Source of the DNA: Cyathus striatus
Taxonomy: Eukaryota; Basidiomycota; Agaricomycetes; Agaricales; Nidulariaceae
Assembly (NCBI GenBank): GCA_025738555.1
Contig: JAOVFP010000022.1
Span: 434,001-498,000, forward strand
DNA: 64,000 nucleotides
Direction of reading: 5' to 3'
Under the pieces are notes generated by a model. That model did not search any database. It was not told where the DNA came from and saw nothing but the letters and a program-made list of their open reading frames with translations. The translations under genes and the position numbers were made by a program. Within the stretch, counting starts at the first letter, position 1. Every line of letters starts with the position of its first letter. Shown piece by piece: positions 58,193 to 64,000 of this stretch.

Positions 58193-59422
58193 AAGATTTA
58201 ATAAGTTTGAGGGCACACAAATATCAATTCTTTTCAAAGGTAAACTAAAAATAGAATTACTTGTATATTTTTAGAACATGCTAGAACTTCAACAGTTTAT
58301 CAAGCATGAGTTCAATCAAACACATTTCAATTCTGTATGTGTTCAAAATACTAATTCAATTTGGTATGTCTATTTCTGTGTCTAATTCTGTTCTGATACA
58401 CTGCCCTATCTGTGGGGGGGGAAGAATGCCTGTGCAGTTCCTGCCTTATTTCTTCCCCTTTCCCCTACTATATACAATTCCTAGCTACTCTACTTACAAA
58501 TTGCATAGTAATAAAATTCTATTTGTTTTCTAGTATTTCCCCAGTTCATGTGTAAGATAGCACTTCATCAGCACCCAGGTGGCAGGCAGCCAATCATGCA
58601 CATAGCTCAGTGTGCCCTCTTTCTGCAACATGCACTTGTTTGAGCATCACATCAATTACCTTCCTAATCAGGTAATCAGCTGATGTGGCAGCACCAGCTG
58701 CTTGCATCAATTTCATTTGTATCAGCCTAATGGGTTGGTTTTCTGCTTCCACATGAACTTCTGACTGTTGGAGTACTCGCTGTCTATCCATTCTTGCTTC
58801 CCTTCCCCCTTTCTCACACTCTCCCTCTCTGTCTCACTGTCTCTTTGTCTCATTGTCTTGTTATTACTCAAGCTTGCAGATCTCATGTCTCATGTCTCAG
58901 AATCTGGATTTTCTTATGGTCTTGGTAAGTCTGTATTTTGTCTGTTTTTCCATTCTGTGTGTTGTATTGACTTTGTCATTGTCAGGTTTCTTAGTTCTAG
59001 GTTTCTGGTACTCATTTTACTGAATGCAATGTAATTTTATAAAGCTAATGTGTTTTTTGTATTTTATTGGTTGAGTCCATGTCAAATAACATTCTTTCTA
59101 GGTGGAATCCTGGTGGAGTCCAGATGGACAGGATAATTTCCAGACAAAGTCCACATTGAGTTCATGTCAAAAACATTTTTTCCAGGTGGAATCTGGGTGG
59201 AATGAGAAATTTTCTGATTGATGGAAATGAAATGTAACTTTGTTTTCACATAGAGTCCTGATGGACTCTGGATGGAATTTATGAGAAAAATATATAATAC
59301 TAAGTTATAAACAAAATTTTAAATTCATATTGAATCTATGTAGTAGCTATTTGTGTCTTGTCAGATTAATATACATATTGGTATATACTCTGTATATATA
59401 TATATCTAAAGTCTGCAATCAC
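58193..59422. other. Element remnants, no gene
   Basis: Dyads of the form GGTGGAATCCTGGTGGAGTCC and GACTCTGGATGGAATTT at 59095-59275 indicate another subterminal region. Short ORFs (58306-58533, 58768-59034) lack recognisable content. Confidence 0.4.
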
Positions 59423-59508
59423 CTACATATCATTTACATTTCCAATATCAGTACCATCATCCAATTCCAAGTTATCACTGATTTTCTGAGTACTCTTATT
59501 CTGTTTTT

Positions 59509-60286
59509 GAGGTCTTTACTCTCACCTTTAAATTCCATCCAGACTCTGGATGGAATCTGCAGACTCTCCAGAAAGTCTATGGAATTTCTGACCATTTCAT
59601 GGACTCCATTCAGACTCCAGGTGGACTTATTTTGGCAGAGACACCTGCCAAATTTTAGTTTTCTGGTCCAGGTGTTTTCTGGATGAATTCCACATGGAAT
59701 CCAGATTATCAGCCAAATTCCTGCTTTCAGCTAGAATTCCAAAGGAATTTGCTATACTGGACTCCACCTGGAATCCATATGGACCAACCAGATTCTGGGT
59801 AGCTTGTATTGATCAGTTGTTTATTACTTACATTACTTGTATTATAAATAAATTAGTATTAAGTGTGACACCATGCTAAGCATAACTCTATATGGTGAGT
59901 GTGACACTATGCAGTGAGCATGACACTATGCATTGAGCATGACACTATGTGGTTAGTGTGACACTATGCATTAAGCATGATACTATGCATTAAGTATGAC
60001 ACTATGTGGCAAGTGCAACACTCTGCTTTAAGCATGACACTCTGCATTGAGTGTGACACTATACATTGAGCATAACACTATGCATTATACATGACACTAT
60101 GTGGTGAGTGTGGCACTCTGTATTGGGGATGACACTATGCATTAAGTGTGACTCTATGCATTGAGCATGACACTATATATTGAGTGTGTCACAGATTTCA
60201 TGTAGTGTCACACTTTTCACAAAATCTGGACATTTTCTTGCCCATCTGGAGTCCATCCAGAAATTGAGGGGGAGGGTAAAGTACTG
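59509..60286 (+). mobile_element. 778-bp hAT-like element in KDZ2
   Basis: It starts GAGGTCTTTACTCTCACC and ends GGGGGAGGGTAAAGTACTG. The 8-bp target duplication is CTGTTTTT (59501-59508 and 60287-60294). Subterminal dyads are CCATCCAGACTCTGGATGG types; the core (59860-60190) is a GAGCATGACACTATGCATT-type minisatellite like those of copies 1 to 3. Confidence 0.87.
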
Positions 60287-60550
60287 CTGTTTTTTAATAA
60301 AATATTGTGTATGATAGTACATCATAACAAGCAAAAACCAATTAAAGTTATTTGGAGTCATTTGTTTTAAAATAGACTCATATCCACCTAGCCATGCATT
60401 TAACTGTTCACACACAAGCTTGAGTATTAAATGCACATTTGTAATATATATTTCCATTTCTGCCTTTTTCTATAACAACAAGATTTGGAGCAGACCCATC
60501 TTGAGGAGCTGGATTGCACCATATTCTACACATATAATCATCAGAATGAT

Positions 60551-60947
60551 CACCTCAGACAAGGGTGAATTGGGGTAAGGTAAATATGGTACAAACCGAT
60601 GCTGTTAACAATTAGAATAATGATCAAAATTTGTTATTATGTCAGATTTGTGTCCATATTGTAAGTTGGAATGAACATTTGCTCCATGCCCCAATTGTTC
60701 AAACTGATTATGAATATGCCACAGTCCCATATCCATTGTCAGCCAATTGGAAATTTTTTGGTAAGGATATTTTCATGTTACATACTTTGACTCTGTTTTA
60801 TTATCTGTACAATAAACCAGTCCATGTTCCCTTTCTGAAATTGTTTATAAATATGTATGGCAAATATATTTGGTGACATATTCTAAATTTTAACTAAATA
60901 TATTTGTACCATATTTACCCTTCCCTGATTTTACCCTGTCTGAGGTG
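60551..60947. mobile_element. 397-bp MITE in KDZ2, target duplication GAT
   Basis: The ends are CACCTCAGACA and TGTCTGAGGTG (perfect 11 bp), with the similarity continuing inwards to GGTAAATATGGTACAAA. GAT flanks it on both sides (60548-60550 and 60948-60950). A 3-bp duplication suggests PIF/Harbinger or CACTA-type mobilisation. No ORF of note. Confidence 0.82.
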
Positions 60948-61830
60948 GATGGTTAGTATAGTGATAACTATCAACAATAAAATGAGTATTTTTTAGCCAC
61001 TTCTTCTAACTCCCATTTGCCACTGATGTTCTCAGAACTTGACAGGCCTTATCAATACAAATATAATCTGGTCTTGACTCTTCTGTTGGATAAGTTTTAT
61101 TTAGAAACTCTAAAATTTTTGTTGGAGATTCTGATTTTGCAAATTTTGTCCATGCAATTACTACCCCACAAGGAGCACATACAGTTTCAACACAGTAGAA
61201 TCTGGAAGCATTAAAGTAGTGTGATCTTACTGTGTCTTCCTTTGGTTTATCATGAGGCTGTACTGCTCTTCTTTTTGTCTTATTCCAAGGTAGAATTTCA
61301 GTTTGTCATTGAAGCATTCTTTGTGCACCAGCCAAGTAATCTGACCTATACTCTGCTTTATATTTAAACCATTTTTTATTATGTATCTGACATGCTTGTG
61401 TTCCACTAATTTTTTGATTTTCACAGTCATGTACACAACATTTTGAACCAAATTGCAAATTATGAATAGCACAAAATACACCTCCCTGATTGTTTGTAAG
61501 TGCATTACTACAGTCATCATAGGCACAGTGCTGAGACCAATTATTAACTATCAATGTGTATATAGTAATTTAAAATTTACCTGTGGACCTATTACAATTC
61601 CATCTACTACCATCATTTTGACTGGAGCATTTGTTTCATTTACATTCATTTGTAGTGGGGGTATATGCTCTGTATTTTTACTAATGTTATTTAGGAGAAG
61701 GTCTGAAATTGATTTATAAGTCTGTGTACACTCAGAGCAAGTATGACCATTTGAGGCATGGATAATTCCATTCTCCCCTAATTGCATGAATGCTTCTTCA
61801 GTTAGTTCAGTAATGGAAAATAAACATTAT

Positions 61831-62100
61831 TTGTGATAGAAAATAGCATCAGCAAAACAACAGGTAATGAAATTGTTGAATTAAAATTTGATGTAATAAA
61901 GTCACTGAAGACATAAAATGGAATATCAGGAAATGGTTTCTCATTTACTGCAATCACAGGCTGGATCATTTGTAATAAGGCAAATATTTTGAACCTTTTG
62001 GCCATATGCAATTGAAAAAAGCACTTTAAGAGATAATGAAATGACATTGGTATGCAGAGACTTAAGCACCATAAAAGAGACCATAAAATGACACTAGTAG
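61831..62100. other. AT-rich spacer, no gene seen
   Basis: Low-complexity AT-rich DNA between KDZ2 and the next minus-strand gene. Hydrophobic short ORFs only. Confidence 0.35.
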
Positions 62101-64000
62101 TTATACTGTAGAAATACATTGGAAACTATTCATAAAATTCACTTTGTACTTACTTTCTCTTCTTCTTAGACTCAGAGGTTCCACTCTTCTCTCCTTTATC
62201 TTCCATTCCCTTTTTCTCATTATTCTTTCCCTTCTCCTTGTCATCTTTTGCCTTTTCCTTTCCCTTTGCCTTTCACCCCCTTTTATTCTCTTTAGTATCA
62301 ATCCAATTTTGCAAGTCCAAAAAGTATAGTTAGACTTCTCAAACTTCCAAACTTCCATATCAGAAAGGCTTTCATCTCCCTCCAACCAATTTTTCATTTC
62401 AGAATAGTTTGATATCTTCTGAAACATTGTGTAGTTTTTATACCAAGAAGACTTGCTCACAAATATTGTGATAATTTGGCCTTTAGGAAATTTCCCTCCA
62501 GGCCAAGTCTGGTTGTCAATCATGGCCTGATAGGTATTATGTGCTTGAATACAAGCAACATATTTCTTGTAAGCAATCTGAACTCCACCTTACTATCAGC
62601 AATATCAGCTGAGATATTCAATAAATCCATAATTTCCAGGTGATGCTCAGAAGTAAATCCTCCTCAAATAGGAGCAGGAGTATGTGAAACTGAACATGAG
62701 ACCAAACATGAGACTGAATGTGAGTTAGTAACAGAGCTTCCAATTGACTTTGAATCAGAGATATTTGGTTCATCATTGATAAGTTCATTTGCATTATATC
62801 CAGACTGAAAAATGATTGGTACATTATTATTTATAAGTTTAAATGAAAACTTACACTGAGAATGGGGAGTATATAAGTTTCAGATCTTGTATTTTTGCTC
62901 TCCTCCTCAATCTTTATCCAGAAAATTTCTTCATTATCATTAATTGCAGTTTCAAAGTTTTCTAAAATATTCCAAGTCTGGTCCTCATAGACATAAATAT
63001 ATTGGCCAGAAGCTATAGAGTGTTCAGATATTAACATGTAAAATAGTATACTGTTTTTTGCTCACCAAATAAATCCTCTTATTTTCTTACTAAATTATGT
63101 AATATAGGTGCAATGTTAGTGCATGAAATGTCATACTTTGTAGTCATTGTTGGTTTGGTGTTAATGGAAACACTGCTAGGTTCAGTGTTGTTGACATAAA
63201 CATATACTTTTCCCTTTACAGAACCAAGTACATTCTGAAATGGTTCACTGTTGAAATCTGCAATATTCAATCTGTTACCAAGAGCATTTCCTCAAATGTG
63301 GCCACCTAAAAACATATCAGATGATATAATTCAAACAAATTAAAAGTTATGCCTTTGCTTCTAGAAGATCCTCTGGGACTAATAGATGGCACCTGTTGGG
63401 AACTAATAGCAGGACTAGCCATAGATACATCTTTAATACAATCAGTTAAAGAAATTTTTATTAGTTTAGAAACATTGTACCTTTGTCTTCAATAGAAATA
63501 TTTTCATTGGTATTTTCAGCACCATGATTCTGGGTATTGTCTTGTACAGGTTATGTTAGTAATATATAACCATATCAGAGAATTACTTACTTTCTTCAGA
63601 GAAGTTGGAATTGTTCTTGTCTACAATATCAACAGTAGTCAGTTCAATAATTTACTACATGTGAAAGAACAATTCAAACTATATTTACTATTTTCACTAT
63701 CATTTGGTGAGACATCACTATTAGAGCCTGGAATACCTGCTATTTATAAAGTTATTAAATTTAAGATAGTAAAATAAATAATTGTACTTGCCTTCATCAC
63801 AATCATTGGAGCTTTTTTTTATTATTGCCTTTGGAACTATCATCTAGCACAATAATTAGTAGTAATTAAATTTACAGAATGAGTATACCTACCCTCATTC
63901 TCTGAACTACTAGAACCTTCATCTATTTTTGGCAGAGTGTCAGCAATGTTTGTGATCAACTTCATCCTTCAGGGTGGAAGAAGGAGGGTGAACTACAGCT
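62101..64000 (-). CDS. Multi-exon agaricomycete hypothetical protein, partial, probably decayed
   Basis: Pieces in order on the minus strand: Ser-rich and acidic short exons (63340-64000, e.g. SPAISSQQVPSISPRGSS); GNALGNRLNIADF, FQNVLGSVKGKVYVYVNN (63080-63300); SGQYIYVYEDQTWNILENF (62880-63020); YKKYVACIQAHNTYQA, PKGQIITIFVSKSSWYKNY, MKNWLEGDESLSDMEVWKFEKSNYTF and a Lys/Arg-rich end (62150-62590). The combination IF.SKS...Y followed by MK.WLE.......VW.(Y/F)EK..Y is shared by an agaricomycete family of unknown function. A TGA stands at 63292-63294 before GNALG. The gene continues beyond the window. Confidence 0.55.

Larger units (their letters stand above)
59423..61830 (-). mobile_element. 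KDZ transposon 2 (CxC5/CxC6 class), split by two insertions
   Basis: The transposase is read on the minus strand from about 61830 to the TAG at 59423-59425. A hAT-like element (59509-60286) and a MITE (60551-60947) interrupt it; both removals restore frame (IKKQ to NKSTQ; YTNH to SDDYMC). Its associated cysteine clusters differ from those of KDZ1, so two KDZ classes are present. Confidence 0.83.
59423..61830 (-). pseudogene. KDZ2 transposase with CxC5 and CxC6 clusters
   Basis: N-terminal end: LTEEAFMQLGENGIIHASNGHTCSECTQTYK (CxC5-like), MMVVDGIVIGPQ, a 50-bp phase-0 intron, then HCAYDDCSNAL, GGVFCAIH, CCVHDC and TQACQIHNKKW (CxC6-like). A TGA (61306-61308) separates AGAQRMLQ from QTEILPWNKTKRR. 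The core shows FYCVETVCAPCGVVIAWTKF, DYICIDKACQVLRT, FIVDSYHYTNH, CNPAPQDGSAPNLVV and EQLNAWLGGYESILKQM. A TAG replaces the usual Trp after NGS (61006-61008). A GTGT slippage at about 60412 shifts frame just before the presumed catalytic Glu. The C-terminus is LDDGTDIGNVNDM. Confidence 0.83.

Overview
This is an AT-rich fungal window, most probably from an agaricomycete (mushroom-forming basidiomycete). The evidence is short GT-AG introns of about 45-60 bp, two KDZ transposases with their cysteine-cluster domains, a DUF6570-type Helitron, a NACHT-WD40 (STAND/NLR) gene, a chromodomain Ty3/gypsy element, and pieces of protein families that I recognise only from Agaricomycetes. There are no bacterial operons, phage genes or CRISPR arrays. 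Nearly everything is mobile DNA or decayed genes lying inside one another; I see no clearly intact host gene.

Layout. 1-8.2 kb: anonymous sequence, a 0.9 kb MITE (1579-2500) inside an intron of a hypothetical gene (minus), a second decayed hypothetical gene (about 4.66-6.41 kb, minus), and tandem repeats. 8.2-12.6 kb: a complete 4.3 kb foldback element. 12.6-14.8 kb: a probable wax-synthase-like fragment and a 72-bp minisatellite. 14.8-26.75 kb: KDZ transposon 1 (plus), split by a complete 7,033-bp gypsy element (15864-22896, target duplication CAAGC) and by a 994-bp solo LTR (24362-25355). 26.9-28.2 kb: half of a second foldback element. 28.2-35.05 kb: N-terminal half of a Helitron (minus), split by a 2.9 kb TIR element (itself carrying a solo LTR) and a 2.0 kb hAT-like element. 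37.17-46.44 kb: a NACHT-WD40 pseudogene (plus) holding an unclassified insert, a hAT-like element and a 3.7 kb DDE transposon, the last carrying its own solo LTR. 46.6-48.6 kb: hAT-like fragments, tRNA-like blocks and a Plavaka-like transposase fragment. 48.6-51.76 kb: a third foldback copy. 51.76-52.62 kb: the C-terminal half of the Helitron (plus). 52.6-59.4 kb: dyad-rich and minisatellite-rich hAT-like elements. 59.4-61.8 kb: KDZ transposon 2 (minus), split by a hAT-like element and a MITE. 62.1-64 kb: a multi-exon hypothetical gene (minus) running off the edge.

How the parts explain one another. Removing an insertion plus one target-duplication copy restores an open coding join in several places: KDZ1 at the gypsy element and at the solo LTR, the DDE transposase at its solo LTR, the NACHT gene at its hAT-like element, the Helitron at two elements, and KDZ2 at two elements. 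The same test joins the Helitron halves at 28.2 kb (minus) and 51.76 kb (plus), with a shared TTCTCA duplication. This implies that the 20.4 kb between 28212 and 48581 was inverted by recombination between foldback arms. Most in-frame stops in these remnants are TGA, several where family members carry Arg, and the two gypsy LTRs differ only at CpG sites. Both fit CpG methylation followed by deamination as the main source of decay. The gypsy element also carries an antisense gene with its own TATA box, encoding a Zn2Cys6-like cluster plus coiled coil.
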